From NCBI RefSeq assembly GCF_900129035.1, contig NZ_FQTW01000006.1, forward strand, positions 112,237 to 176,236: 64,000 bases of DNA, read 5' to 3'. The first letter of the stretch is position 1. Each line of letters starts with the position of its first letter. The translations under genes were made by a program, and so were the position numbers. A model generated the notes under the pieces. The model was not told where the DNA came from. It ran no database searches and worked only from the letters and a program-made list of their open reading frames with translations. The stretch is from Psychroflexus salarius. Lineage in GTDB: Bacteria > Bacteroidota > Bacteroidia > Flavobacteriales > Flavobacteriaceae. This document shows positions 35,887 to 45,322 of this stretch, one piece after another.

Positions 35887-36567
35887 ATGCTTAAATTTTT
35901 CGCGAAATACAAGTTTTTTGCCGTAGTTATGCTACTATTGTCGGCCGTCATTGTTACCATTATTTATAACCTATACAAACCTACACCTAAGCTACCTGTT
36001 TACCAGCCAGATATGGTTACAGCCGATTTAGTAGACACAAGCGTACAGCACATTCGAAAATTTCATAAAGTTGGTGATTTTGCCCTCACCAATCAATTAG
36101 GCGATACGATTACACAAACTAGGTTTAAAGATAAAATTTACGTGGCCGATTTCTTTTTTACGACTTGTCAAAGTATTTGCATCGACATGGCTAAGAGCAT
36201 GCAAACTTTACAAAAGGAATATCTTAACGACCCCGAAATCATGTTACTTTCGCATTCGGTAACACCAGAGATTGATGACGTTAAGCAACTACAAAAATAT
36301 GCCAAAGAAAAAGGGGTTAAACCTGAAAAATGGCAGTTAGTCACAGGCGATAAAAAGCAAATTTACAAGCTTGCGCGCAAGCATTATTTAGCCTCTAAAA
36401 CCGAAGGTGATGGCGGCCCATACGATTTAGTACACACTGAAAATTTTGTATTAGTAGATAAAGAAAAGCGTATTCGCGGCTTTTACGACGGAACAAATCC
36501 TGAAGAAATTGAAGACCTTATTGAAGATATTTCAATTTTAAAGCTTGAATATCAACCTGAAGAATAA
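35887..36567 (+). CDS. SCO1/SenC family protein
   Basis: 226 aa. N-terminal TM anchor (about 9-27), then a thioredoxin-like domain with FTTCQSIC (Cys94, Cys98) and the conserved His183 (VHTENFVLV). SCO proteins deliver copper to the CuA site of cytochrome c oxidase on the outer face of the membrane. All three copper ligands are present. It lies 140 bases upstream of feoA, and both concern metals, but a separate -7 box precedes feoA. Confidence 0.92.
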   Translation: MLKFFAKYKFFAVVMLLLSAVIVTIIYNLYKPTPKLPVYQPDMVTADLVDTSVQHIRKFHKVGDFALTNQLGDTITQTRFKDKIYVADFFFTTCQSICIDMAKSMQTLQKEYLNDPEIMLLSHSVTPEIDDVKQLQKYAKEKGVKPEKWQLVTGDKKQIYKLARKHYLASKTEGDGGPYDLVHTENFVLVDKEKRIRGFYDGTNPEEIEDLIEDISILKLEYQPEE

Positions 36568-36677
36568 TCCTATTTAAATATCTGTTGAAGTTACTCCGAT
36601 ACGTTTCATGGGTTCATTTCAGATGTTAATAATTCAAAAAAACTGAGCCTTATCATCTCTAAAAATTAAATCTTTAG

Positions 36678-36685
36678 TAATTTTG
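36678..36685 (+). promoter_or_regulatory. Candidate -7 box for feoAB
   Basis: TAATTTTG matches TAnnTTTG, 23 bases before the feoA ATG. No clear -33 element or Fur box recognised. Confidence 0.35.
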
Positions 36686-36708
36686 TTTAAAATAAATCTA
36701 AATAAACA

Positions 36709-36936
36709 ATGCCAACCATAGCCGATTTAAAAAAAGGTCAAAAAGCTAAAATAACCCATATGTCATCTAAAGCTATACCGCTTAAACTTTTTGAAATGGG
36801 TTGCCTTCCTGGAAATGAGGTACAGTTGGTACAAAATACACCGTTTAAAGACCCGCTTTATTTAAACGTCAACGACACCTATTTAGCCATACGTCAAGAA
36901 ACGGCTCAACAAATTGAAATTGAAATTTTGCTATAG
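36709..36936 (+). CDS. feoA: Ferrous iron transport protein A
   Basis: 75 aa, the small SH3-like accessory protein of the Feo ferrous iron importer. Typical FeoA elements are LKKGQKAKITHM, LFEMGCLPGNEVQLV, PFKDPLYLNV and YLAIRQETA. It ends two bases before feoB. Confidence 0.93.
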   Translation: MPTIADLKKGQKAKITHMSSKAIPLKLFEMGCLPGNEVQLVQNTPFKDPLYLNVNDTYLAIRQETAQQIEIEILL

Positions 36937-36938
36937 TT

Positions 36939-39044
36939 ATGGGTAAACAAATCAATGTGGCTTTAGTTGGGAATCCCAACACAGGTAAAACCTCTGTTTT
37001 TAATCAACTAACAGGACTCAATCAAAAAGTGGGTAATTATCCAGGGATAACCGTCGAAAAAAAAGAAGGCACTGCAAAATTATCACGAGTTTTAAAAGCG
37101 CATATTTTAGATTTACCTGGCACTTATAGTTTAAATGCAACTTCACTTGATGAAAGTGTTGTCATTGAATTATTACTCAACAAAAACGATAAAGATTTTC
37201 CTGATGTAATTGTTGTGGTTAGTGATATTGAAAACTTAAAACGTAATTTATTACTATTCACTCAAATTAAAGACCTAGGTATTCCCTGTATATTAGCCAT
37301 TAACATGGCTGATCGTATGGAGCGTAAAGGCATTAGTTTAGATGTTGAAGCGCTAGAAACAAAACTACAAACTAAAATTGCATTATTAAGCGCACGAAAA
37401 AACACTGGTTTTGATCGTTTAAGACAACTCATTGAAAACTATAAATCATTACCAACTCAACCATGTGTAAATGCTTCAGAAATAGATCCTGAGTATTTTA
37501 AGTCACTTCAAAAAACTTACCCAAACCAAGATTTATACAAGTTATGGTTAGTCATTACCCAAGATGTTAACTTTGGTAACCTCAACCGAAATCGTATTCA
37601 AGGTGATGGCTTAGAGCCTAAAAGCAATGCAGAGCTTAAGCGCTTACAGCACAAAGAAACGATTGCTCGTTATAAATTTATTAATGAAACTTTACGAGAA
37701 ACATTAACCAAAGACATTAACCAAGCCAAGGGTTTACGTGCTAGTTTAGACCGGTTATTGATTCATAAATTTTGGGGATATGTCATTTTTGGTGCTATAT
37801 TATTTCTAATTTTTCAAGCGATATACGATTGGTCGTCTTACCCTATGGATCTTATTGATGCTTTATTTGCTTCATTAAGCGAACTTACCAAACAAAACCT
37901 TCCTACTGGTGCCTTTACAAATTTAATTGCCGAAGGTATTATTCCTGGCATTGGTGGTATTGTGATTTTTATTCCTCAAATTGCATTTCTATTTCTCTTT
38001 ATTAGTATTTTAGAAGAAACGGGGTATATGAGCCGGGTTGTTTTCTTAATGGATCGCATCATGCGCCGATTTGGCCTAAGCGGTAAAAGTGTTGTCCCTC
38101 TTATTTCTGGTACGGCTTGTGCTATTCCTGCTGTTATGGCTGCCAGAAATATTGAAAGCTGGAAAGAACGACTCATTACCATTTTAGTGGTACCATTTAC
38201 GACCTGTTCAGCTCGATTACCCGTTTATTTAATCATTATTGCTTTAGTAATTCCTGATGAACGTTTATTTGGGCTTTTTAATTATCAAGGCATCACTTTA
38301 ATGCTATTGTATCTGTTAGGATTTATAACGGCGATTGGTTCAGCTTGGGTAGCCAATAAGTTTTTAAAAATGAATTCTAAAACTTATTTTGTGGTTGAAA
38401 TGCCCGATTATAAATTGCCCATGTTTAAAAATGTAGCGTTTACAGTTATTGAAAAAACAAAATCATTTGTCTTTGGCGCAGGTAAAATTATCTTAGCCAT
38501 TTCAATCGTGTTATGGGTTTTAGCAAGTTATGGTCCTGGAGACGATTTTAATCAAGCTGAAGAAATTGTAACCACTGAAGTTCAACAAAGTGGAGAGCAA
38601 CTCACCAGTCAAGAACTCGATACAAAAATTGCATCTTATAAGTTGAAGCATTCCTACATTGGTATTATGGGAAGAGCTATTGAGCCTGCTGTAACACCAT
38701 TAGGCTATGACTGGAAAATCGGTATTGCTATTATTAGTTCATTTGCAGCAAGAGAAGTTTTTGTTGGTACGCTTGCCACCATTTATAGTGTTGGCAGCGA
38801 AGAAGAAGAAACGATTAAAAACCGTATGGCACAAGAGGTTAATCCTATTTTGGGCGGTCCTTTATTTACTTTTGCCAGTGGTGTGAGCTTGCTCTTATTC
38901 TACGCATTTGCCATGCAGTGCATGAGTACGCTAGCTATTGTTAGACGCGAAACAGGTACTTGGAAATGGGCTATGATACAATTATTTGGCATGACACTTT
39001 TAGCTTATGTTGTCGCTTTAATTGCTTTTCAAACTTTAAATTAA
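36939..39044 (+). CDS. feoB: Ferrous iron transport protein B
   Basis: 701 aa inner-membrane Fe(II) importer with an N-terminal G-protein. GNPNTGKT (residues 11-18, G1), GNYPGITVE (G2), LPGTYSL (G3) and INMAD (G4) are visible. The membrane domain has two Gate-like halves with SGTACAIPAVMAAR and EVFVGTLATIYSVG, and FAMQCMSTLAIVRRETG near the end. Complete length. Part of feoA-feoB-Cys-rich gene unit. Confidence 0.96.
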   Translation: MGKQINVALVGNPNTGKTSVFNQLTGLNQKVGNYPGITVEKKEGTAKLSRVLKAHILDLPGTYSLNATSLDESVVIELLLNKNDKDFPDVIVVVSDIENLKRNLLLFTQIKDLGIPCILAINMADRMERKGISLDVEALETKLQTKIALLSARKNTGFDRLRQLIENYKSLPTQPCVNASEIDPEYFKSLQKTYPNQDLYKLWLVITQDVNFGNLNRNRIQGDGLEPKSNAELKRLQHKETIARYKFINETLRETLTKDINQAKGLRASLDRLLIHKFWGYVIFGAILFLIFQAIYDWSSYPMDLIDALFASLSELTKQNLPTGAFTNLIAEGIIPGIGGIVIFIPQIAFLFLFISILEETGYMSRVVFLMDRIMRRFGLSGKSVVPLISGTACAIPAVMAARNIESWKERLITILVVPFTTCSARLPVYLIIIALVIPDERLFGLFNYQGITLMLLYLLGFITAIGSAWVANKFLKMNSKTYFVVEMPDYKLPMFKNVAFTVIEKTKSFVFGAGKIILAISIVLWVLASYGPGDDFNQAEEIVTTEVQQSGEQLTSQELDTKIASYKLKHSYIGIMGRAIEPAVTPLGYDWKIGIAIISSFAAREVFVGTLATIYSVGSEEEETIKNRMAQEVNPILGGPLFTFASGVSLLLFYAFAMQCMSTLAIVRRETGTWKWAMIQLFGMTLLAYVVALIAFQTLN

Positions 39045-39051
39045 GATTAGT

Positions 39052-39177
39052 ATGATACAAACAATTTTAGTCATCATCGCATTTATAGCAGCACTTGCTT
39101 ACTTAATTAGAAAGTTTTTTTGGTCAACTAAAAAAACCTCTAAGGCTTGTGGTATGAGTAATTGTGGCTGCGAATAA
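39052..39177 (+). CDS. FeoB-associated Cys-rich membrane protein
   Basis: 41 aa, too short for most ORF cut-offs. One TM helix (ILVIIAFIAALAYLIRKFFW) followed by a cysteine-rich tail ACGMSNCGCE. The architecture and place, seven bases after feoB, fit the FeoB-associated Cys-rich family that is thought to help handle Fe(II) in Gram-positives and Bacteroidota. Confidence 0.85.
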   Translation: MIQTILVIIAFIAALAYLIRKFFWSTKKTSKACGMSNCGCE

Positions 39178-39206
39178 TTTAAGCATGCTATTTAAAACTA
39201 AAGTGA

Positions 39207-39617
39207 TTACAACTTTGGTTTTTGGCGAAGGCTTTTCTTTTCAGATTGCTTCTGTTTAGCTTTTAGCCTTTTTAATTTAGCTAATTTAGAGGGTTTGGTT
39301 TTCTTTCGCTTTTTTCGTGTCTTTAAAGCTTCATTAATTAATTGCTCTAATTTTAAAATTGCATCAGCTTTATTTTTGTGTTGAGACCTTGTTTTAGCGC
39401 TACTTACTTTTATAAGATTGGCATTGGTAATATGTGAACTTAAGGCTTTAGAAAGTTGTTGCTTTTGATTTTGGTTAATTGCTTGAGAGTTTAAAAAGTC
39501 CCAACTTATAATAACTTTGGTTTCAGTTTTGTTTACATGTTGACCACCAGGACCGCCACTTAAAGCAGTTTGAATTTCAATTTCGCTTAACAGCTGCTTT
39601 TTATTAAACTTCAACAC
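39207..39617 (-). CDS. arfB: Alternative ribosome-rescue factor / RF-1 domain hydrolase (ArfB-like)
   Basis: 136 aa. GGQ motif in SGGPGGQHVNKTETKV (GGQ at 24-26) that hydrolyses peptidyl-tRNA on stalled ribosomes, and a basic C-terminal tail (TRKKRKKTKPSKLAKLKRLKAK) that enters the empty mRNA channel, as in ArfB/YaeJ. Lacks codon-recognition domains. Its start overlaps the DUF4301 gene by 14 bases; last gene of the seven-gene minus-strand unit. Confidence 0.92.
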   Translation of the reverse strand: MLKFNKKQLLSEIEIQTALSGGPGGQHVNKTETKVIISWDFLNSQAINQNQKQQLSKALSSHITNANLIKVSSAKTRSQHKNKADAILKLEQLINEALKTRKKRKKTKPSKLAKLKRLKAKQKQSEKKSLRQKPKL

Positions 39618-41136
39618 ATTCTTGATGATGAGGTTTTAATAAATCGGCTATACTTTTTACAGGGTTAAAACTTTGTTGTGGTACTTCTACAAATAAGGTA
39701 TGCCAATGCGCCATTCCACCATTCCATAATCCTGGCAATTCAAGTCCTTTAATCGGATGGCCGTCAACCGATTTATTAGCTATAAAACCTTGATTATCGT
39801 CTACAAAATCTTGAAGGTTAAAGGTTTTACCTTCAGCATTTTTAATGGAACAAACAATATCTACAGGGTTGAAATGCGTTGAATCCTCAAAGTGTTTAGT
39901 TTGTTTACTACAATCTAAGTTGATTTGAGATTTTTCAACAATTTGAAGTTTTTCGTCACCATTTTTAAACTGAACCCAAAATGGGCCACCACCAGGATCA
40001 CCTTCATTTTTTACCATACCACAAACACGCAAAGGCTTATCAAGTATTGAAATGAGCTCCTCAGGATTTTCTGTTGAAATGTTAAGGTTAAAACTGTCAT
40101 TTAAAAACTGCTTCGCTTCTCTGATAACTTCCTGATTTGGATGTTGATTTAAAGCTTTACAAAAATGATTAATTTTAGTTTTAAAAGAAATACAAAGCCC
40201 TGCGAGTGCCTTTTTATAATCATTGTTTGTTTGCTGGGTTTGTTGCTCAGGATTATAACAAACGTTATCGATATTTTTTATAAAAATTAAATCTGTAGTT
40301 AATTGATTAAGATTTTCGAGCAAAGCGCCATGACCTGCAGGTCTAAACAAGAGTTTACCGTTTTTATCACGATAAAGGCTGTGATCTAAATTGATAGCAA
40401 TGGTATCGGTAGAATTGGATTGATAACTAAAATCAACTTCAAATTTAACATTAGTTTCCGCTTCTAGTTCATTGATTATTTCATTTAAAACAACATCAAA
40501 TTTAGATTGATGCTCTTCAGAAATCGTAAAATGTAGCTTAGCTGTTTGCTGATGTTTAGCGTAAGCCGCAGCTTCGTATAAATGTTCTTCAAAGGCTGTT
40601 AAGCACTTGTCTTGATAAGTATGAAAAGGAATTAATGCTTTTGGTGTTTGCGATAAATGAAGACCATTTTCGTCAAGAGCGTAAGTGATAAACTCAACTT
40701 TATGTTCATCATGATGCAAATCTTCTTCGGTTAAGTTCAGTTGATTGCAGATGCTTTTAGCAAAAGGAAGTCGACTTAGATTTTCAAAAAACGAATGCCA
40801 TTGTTCGAGACCTTGAAGTATGAGGTTTTCTACTAAACTTTTTTTATGATCGTAGGCTTTCAATAAATTATGCAAATCTTTAAACATGCGTGTTGCAGCA
40901 CCACTAGCAGGTACAAATTTACAACGACTTAATGTTGAATTGTTATAAACATCAATAAAGTGCTTGAGTTGATTTGCATCTAGGGTAAGAATTCCATCAT
41001 TTATAGTGGCTGGCCTTGAAATGTTTATAGTACCAAAACCCTCTTCGAATTTTTTTAAATCGTTTTCAACTTTTTCAGGGGTTAAGCGGTGATTTTTAAT
41101 TTGTTTAAGGTCTTCTGTTAGGAATTTTGTCATCAT
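39604..41136 (-). CDS. DUF4301 family protein
   Basis: 510 aa, full length for DUF4301, a family largely confined to Bacteroidota. FVPASGAATRMFKDLHNLL near 77-95 resembles a nucleotidyltransferase-like P-loop (G-A-A-T-R-M), and LFRPAGHGALLENLN and RVCGMVKNEGDPGGGPFWV are strongly conserved-looking. These suggest a sugar-nucleotide transferase-type fold; the substrate is unknown. Lies between the NadR-like kinase and arfB. Confidence 0.85.
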   Translation of the reverse strand: MMTKFLTEDLKQIKNHRLTPEKVENDLKKFEEGFGTINISRPATINDGILTLDANQLKHFIDVYNNSTLSRCKFVPASGAATRMFKDLHNLLKAYDHKKSLVENLILQGLEQWHSFFENLSRLPFAKSICNQLNLTEEDLHHDEHKVEFITYALDENGLHLSQTPKALIPFHTYQDKCLTAFEEHLYEAAAYAKHQQTAKLHFTISEEHQSKFDVVLNEIINELEAETNVKFEVDFSYQSNSTDTIAINLDHSLYRDKNGKLLFRPAGHGALLENLNQLTTDLIFIKNIDNVCYNPEQQTQQTNNDYKKALAGLCISFKTKINHFCKALNQHPNQEVIREAKQFLNDSFNLNISTENPEELISILDKPLRVCGMVKNEGDPGGGPFWVQFKNGDEKLQIVEKSQINLDCSKQTKHFEDSTHFNPVDIVCSIKNAEGKTFNLQDFVDDNQGFIANKSVDGHPIKGLELPGLWNGGMAHWHTLFVEVPQQSFNPVKSIADLLKPHHQECVEV

Positions 41137-41143
41137 TATTTGG

Positions 41144-41701
41144 TTAGAATAATTTATCTATGTAGGTTATAGCTTGCTGTAAACGCTGATTTTCATTTCC
41201 TGAAAGCATTATAAAATTTAAGTTTCTAGCTTTTAATTCATCTGAAAATAATTTCAGCATTTTATGGCGTTCAGTTGGTTTATCTCTTAAATCATCTTCT
41301 ACCCAAGGCGTATCGATATTGGTTAAGAAGTAAAGTTGATAATCAAGCTGATTTAGGATGGTTTTAAGTCTTTTATTTTCATAATTGGTATAATAAGCAT
41401 TTGCATAAACATAGGTTTGCAAAGGGTTAGTATCGCAAAATAAGAATTTTTTTGCGTTTAAAGCTTTCTTTTTTTCTAATTTCAATTGGCCTTCTACAAT
41501 TGGCATAATATCTTTTGGTTCGCAAATCAGGCCTGAATCATCATATTTTTTCTGTAAATAATCACGTGCAAACTCTTCTACCCAATTGGTTTGGTAATAG
41601 TTTGCAAGCGATTGAGCGAGTGTGGTTTTGCCAGTTGATTCGGGCCCAAAAAGTACTATTTTAATAAGTTGGTTTTGGGCGTGTTCAGTTGTTTTTGCCA
41701 T
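41144..41701 (-). CDS. NadR-like nicotinamide riboside kinase
   Basis: 185 aa AAA-type kinase like the C-terminal domain of NadR, which phosphorylates nicotinamide riboside to NMN. P-loop GPESTGKT (residues 19-26), WVEEFARDYL, FCDTNPLQTYVYA and DDLRDKPTERH are characteristic. The gene starts inside pnuC (46-base overlap), and transporter and kinase together make a vitamin-salvage pair. Confidence 0.88.
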   Translation of the reverse strand: MAKTTEHAQNQLIKIVLFGPESTGKTTLAQSLANYYQTNWVEEFARDYLQKKYDDSGLICEPKDIMPIVEGQLKLEKKKALNAKKFLFCDTNPLQTYVYANAYYTNYENKRLKTILNQLDYQLYFLTNIDTPWVEDDLRDKPTERHKMLKLFSDELKARNLNFIMLSGNENQRLQQAITYIDKLF

Positions 41702-42294
41702 GCTTTATAACCGTAAATTGCGATAATTGTAAATAATATATATTGCAGAGCCGTTAAGGCTAAGCCTTTGTAAAAATAAAGCGGTATTGAAATTAAGTCA
41801 CCGATAATCCAATACACCCAATTTTCTAGTCGTTTTTTGGCCATCAGCCACATCCCAACAAAAAACAAAGCGGTTGTAAATGTGTCTACATAAGCCGTCC
41901 AAGAATTCCATTTATCAAACAGACTATAAACTATAAGTATAAACCCGATTGTTCCTACAAACAGAAGTACGCTATTAAAGTGTTCTTCTTTAGTTGTCTT
42001 TTTAATAGGAATATAATGGTCTTTATCTTGTTTTCTCGTCCAAACGTACCAGCCATAAATACTCATAATAAAATAATAGGCATTAATCATCATATCACCT
42101 AACAAGCCATATACTAACAAGATATAAACAAAAATCGATGTACTAATTAAGCCTGTTGGAAACACTAAAATGTTATCTTTTTTTGAGTACCAAACACTCA
42201 AAAAACCAAAAACAACACCGATTACTTCTAAAACAATTAAATAGTTTGGTGTCTCGAAATAGGGCTCAAACAACCAATTAAAAATGTGGCTCAT
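41656..42294 (-). CDS. pnuC: PnuC-type nicotinamide riboside (or thiamine) transporter
   Basis: 212 aa from ATG 42294, about seven TM helices. YSKKDNILVFPTGLISTSIFVYIL, INAYYFIMSIYGWYVWTRK and LENWVYWIIGDLISIPLYFYKGL are PnuC features. PnuC moves nicotinamide riboside by facilitated diffusion, driven by the kinase encoded next. The upstream neighbour is a thiamine-binding protein, so thiamine (PnuT) is an alternative substrate. The kinase favours nicotinamide riboside. Confidence 0.88.
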   Translation of the reverse strand: MSHIFNWLFEPYFETPNYLIVLEVIGVVFGFLSVWYSKKDNILVFPTGLISTSIFVYILLVYGLLGDMMINAYYFIMSIYGWYVWTRKQDKDHYIPIKKTTKEEHFNSVLLFVGTIGFILIVYSLFDKWNSWTAYVDTFTTALFFVGMWLMAKKRLENWVYWIIGDLISIPLYFYKGLALTALQYILFTIIAIYGYKAWQKQLNTPKTNLLK

Positions 42295-42538
42295 AATCGT
42301 AACGATCACTTTTAACAATTTTCATGTATAATAAGCCACGATCTACAGCTTCCATAGCAATTTTTATTTCTTTGTTAAGCACTGTCATGACCTCATCATA
42401 ATCACCATAAACTTGCGTACTCAACGGATTTTCTAACACCTTTAAACCTGAGTTTCGTAAGTTTTGAATGAGCTGAATAATCGCTGGCTCATAATTATCT
42501 TGAATGGGCGTTAAGGTTAATTCTACTGATATATTCAT
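42278..42538 (-). CDS. MTH1187/YkoF-type thiamine-binding protein
   Basis: 86 aa. ISVELTLTPIQDNYEPAIIQLIQNLRNSGLKVLENPLSTQVYGDYDEVM is typical of the small ferredoxin-like MTH1187/YkoF family that binds thiamine or related ligands. Overlaps the pnuC start by 17 bases. Role in the cluster is unclear. Confidence 0.8.
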   Translation of the reverse strand: MNISVELTLTPIQDNYEPAIIQLIQNLRNSGLKVLENPLSTQVYGDYDEVMTVLNKEIKIAMEAVDRGLLYMKIVKSDRYDYEPHF

Positions 42539-42555
42539 AAATGAAAATTTAAAAA

Positions 42556-43257
42556 TTAAATGAATTGTTGTTCAAATGCGGTTCCAACAACAACTAAACT
42601 TGCGCCAGCTTGATAGGCTTGCTCTATTTGGTGCTGAGTTTTTAAACCGCCTCCAACAATAATTGGTAAACGGCAAGCTTTATGCACTGCAGAAATAACT
42701 TCAGTTGAAACAGGATAAAGCGCGCCACTACCTGCCTCGAGATAAATCAGTTGCTTACCCATAAATTCGGCTGCTAAAGCGGTGTTCACAATCAATTCAA
42801 CTTCAGTTTGTGCAATAGCTGAAGTCTGACTAACACGCTCTACACTTGATGGCCTTCCACCATCGATTAAAAGATAAGCTGTGGGCAATATTTCTAACTT
42901 AGACGCACGTAAATGTGGTACTGATGCCACTTGATGATGCACTAAATAGTCAGGATTGTTACCAGACAGCAAGCTTAAAAACAAAATAGCATCGGCGGCT
43001 TGGCATACTTGCTGATAATGCCCTGGAAACAAAATAATGGGTAAATCAGTTTGCTGCTTTAAACTTTTAATGCAGGCTTCGGTTTGTTGTCCTGTAGCTG
43101 TGCTTCCACCAACAAATAGGTAATCAGTTTTGCTTGGCAAGGCTTTGACCATAGCCTCAGTTTGATGTAATTTAAACTTATCGGGGTCTATTAATATCGC
43201 TAGTTGCTCACCAACTAACTGCAGTTGTTTTAGTAGTTGTTGGGTATGCGTCTTCAT
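42556..43257 (-). CDS. Geranylgeranylglyceryl phosphate synthase family protein (PcrB-like)
   Basis: 233 aa from ATG 43257, which overlaps the upstream stop (ATGA). TIM-barrel prenyltransferase that joins a polyprenyl diphosphate to sn-glycerol-1-phosphate. Seen: ILIDPDKF (substrate Asp), LFVGGSTATG, ILFPGHYQQV, YLEAGSGALYPV and PIIVGGGLKT. The product in Bacteroidota is not settled and may be a precursor of unusual lipids. Confidence 0.9.
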   Translation of the reverse strand: MKTHTQQLLKQLQLVGEQLAILIDPDKFKLHQTEAMVKALPSKTDYLFVGGSTATGQQTEACIKSLKQQTDLPIILFPGHYQQVCQAADAILFLSLLSGNNPDYLVHHQVASVPHLRASKLEILPTAYLLIDGGRPSSVERVSQTSAIAQTEVELIVNTALAAEFMGKQLIYLEAGSGALYPVSTEVISAVHKACRLPIIVGGGLKTQHQIEQAYQAGASLVVVGTAFEQQFI

Positions 43258-43880
43258 AAAGCTAAGGCATAAACACAAGTATAAGACTCAAATTCTAAAA
43301 AATTTAAGCGGTAAGTTGTGGTTAAATTATTTTGATAAACTTCAGCTGTTGTGGTAAAATTTTGAAAATCGAAATCACGCACAAAAATATCTTCTAAAAA
43401 TCGTAAGCCCTTTTTGCCATACAACTTATAAAGCGCTTCTTTTGCACCCCAAACCATGGTTAATTTTCTTATTAAATCGGTTTCGCCAAGCGATTGATAT
43501 TCTTCTATTGGTGTAAATTTAGGAGCAATCCGCTTAATTTTATCCCGTTGTTTTTCAATATCAATACCGACTTTTCGGTTAGAAACGATCACTGCTGAAA
43601 ATTGAAAAGAGTGACTAATTGAAATCTCTGTACCATCATTTAAGTGCGGTTTGCCTTTAGCATCATAAGTTAAATCGAAATCAGTATACCCAAGTAACTT
43701 CAGTAGTTGACGCACACTCATAAAGCCTTTTCGATGAATTTCAGAAGACATGTTCTGGTAGCGTTTTGCGCAATAATCACTAAGTTCTATTGATTCTTCT
43801 AAAGCCTCAATGGGTTCTTCAATCTTCCAAATCAGTGCTTTAGTATATTGATCTATTGTTATTGTTTTGTAAATCGGCAT
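43254..43880 (-). CDS. 4'-phosphopantetheinyl transferase superfamily protein
   Basis: 208 aa from ATG 43880 (MPIYKTITIDQ). Sfp-type transferase that moves phosphopantetheine from CoA to carrier proteins. GIDIEKQRDKIKRIAPKF holds the Mg-binding D-x-E, and VWGAKEALYKLYGKKGLRF gives the W-x-x-K-E-A-x-x-K motif. First gene of the seven-gene minus-strand unit; divergent from ahcY. Confidence 0.9.
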   Translation of the reverse strand: MPIYKTITIDQYTKALIWKIEEPIEALEESIELSDYCAKRYQNMSSEIHRKGFMSVRQLLKLLGYTDFDLTYDAKGKPHLNDGTEISISHSFQFSAVIVSNRKVGIDIEKQRDKIKRIAPKFTPIEEYQSLGETDLIRKLTMVWGAKEALYKLYGKKGLRFLEDIFVRDFDFQNFTTTAEVYQNNLTTTYRLNFLEFESYTCVYALAL

Positions 43881-43900
43881 AAAATTCTGCTCGTATTGCT

Positions 43901-43908
43901 TAGTTTTG
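43901..43908 (+). promoter_or_regulatory. Candidate -7 box for ahcY
   Basis: TAGTTTTG matches TAnnTTTG, 28 bases before the ahcY ATG. No clear -33 element. Confidence 0.35.
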
Positions 43909-43936
43909 CAGTTCAAAAATAGATAAATTATTACTT

Positions 43937-45253
43937 ATGAGTACGAAAACTCCAACTTATACACCTTACAAAGTTAAAGATATTAGCTTAGCCGAATGGG
44001 GAAGACGCGAAATAGAACTTGCTGAAGCCGAAATGCCTGGTCTTATGGCTTTACGTGAAGAATATGGCGACGCACAACCTTTAAAAGGCGCTCGAATTGC
44101 TGGCTGCTTACACATGACCATACAAACAGCGGTTTTAATTGAAACTTTAGTTGCGCTTGGTGCTGAAGTGACTTGGAGTTCTTGTAACATATTCTCTACA
44201 CAAGACCATGCCGCCGCTGCTATCGCTGCTGCTGGTGTTTCAGTTTATGCATGGAAAGGCATGACTGAAGAAGAGTTTAACTGGTGCATTGAGCAAACTT
44301 TATTTTTTGGTGAAGACCGACAAGCGCTAAATATGATTTTAGATGATGGTGGCGATTTAACCAATATGGTACTTGATGACTATCCTGAACTGGCCGAAAA
44401 CATTAAAGGACTTTCTGAAGAAACCACTACAGGCGTTCATCGCTTATATGAGCGCATGAAAAACGGTACTTTACCAATGCCAGCCATCAACGTAAATGAT
44501 AGTGTTACCAAATCTAAATTTGACAATAAATACGGTTGCCGTGAAAGCGCTGTTGATGCAATTAGACGTGCCACTGATGTCATGCTAGCAGGAAAACGTG
44601 TTGTTGTTTGTGGTTATGGCGATGTCGGTAAAGGTACAGCCGCTTCATTTAAAGGCGCTGGCTCAATAGTTACAATTACTGAAATTGACCCAATTTGTGC
44701 TTTACAAGCCGCCATGGATGGTTTTGAGGTGAAACAACTTGAAAGCGTTGTTGGCAATGCTGATATAGTCATTACAACTACTGGAAATCGTGATATTGTG
44801 CGTGGTGAACATTTTGAAGCCATGAAAGACAAAACCATTGTTTGCAACATCGGCCACTTCGATAATGAAATTGATGTCGCTTGGTTAAAGCAAAACCACG
44901 GTAGTACACATGTTGAAATTAAACCACAAGTTGACAAGTATACTGTTAACGGCAAAGATATTATTTTACTTGCTGAAGGCCGATTAGTCAACTTAGGCTG
45001 CGCTACAGGTCACCCAAGTTTTGTAATGAGTAACTCATTTACAAACCAAACGCTAGCACAATTAGAGCTATGGCAAAACACAGATCGCTACAAAAATGAA
45101 GTTTATATGTTACCTAAACATCTTGATGAAAAAGTAGCCAAACTTCATTTAGAGCGTATCGGTGCCGAATTAACAGAATTAAAACAAGACCAAGCCGAAT
45201 ATATTGGCGTTACAGTTGAAGGACCATTCAAGCCTGAATATTACAGATATTAA
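43937..45253 (+). CDS. ahcY: Adenosylhomocysteinase
   Basis: 438 aa. Splits S-adenosylhomocysteine into homocysteine and adenosine with bound NAD, clearing the product of methylations. [33 protein letters not shown], the NAD-binding [15 protein letters not shown] and the C-terminal KPEYYRY are diagnostic. Followed by a bidirectional terminator shared with dinB. Confidence 0.97.
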   Translation: MSTKTPTYTPYKVKDISLAEWGRREIELAEAEMPGLMALREEYGDAQPLKGARIAGCLHMTIQTAVLIETLVALGAEVTWSSCNIFSTQDHAAAAIAAAGVSVYAWKGMTEEEFNWCIEQTLFFGEDRQALNMILDDGGDLTNMVLDDYPELAENIKGLSEETTTGVHRLYERMKNGTLPMPAINVNDSVTKSKFDNKYGCRESAVDAIRRATDVMLAGKRVVVCGYGDVGKGTAASFKGAGSIVTITEIDPICALQAAMDGFEVKQLESVVGNADIVITTTGNRDIVRGEHFEAMKDKTIVCNIGHFDNEIDVAWLKQNHGSTHVEIKPQVDKYTVNGKDIILLAEGRLVNLGCATGHPSFVMSNSFTNQTLAQLELWQNTDRYKNEVYMLPKHLDEKVAKLHLERIGAELTELKQDQAEYIGVTVEGPFKPEYYRY

Positions 45254-45282
45254 ACCATCAACTTAAAGTTATTTAAACTTAA

Positions 45283-45314
45283 AAAAAGCCTGTATCAGTT
45301 GATGCAGGCTTTTT
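45283..45314. terminator. Bidirectional terminator between ahcY and dinB
   Basis: AAAAAGCCTGTATCA, GT, TGATGCAGGCTTTTT: a stem with one T-G pair and A/T tracts on both sides, between convergent genes. Confidence 0.85.
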
Positions 45315-45322
45315 AATTAACC

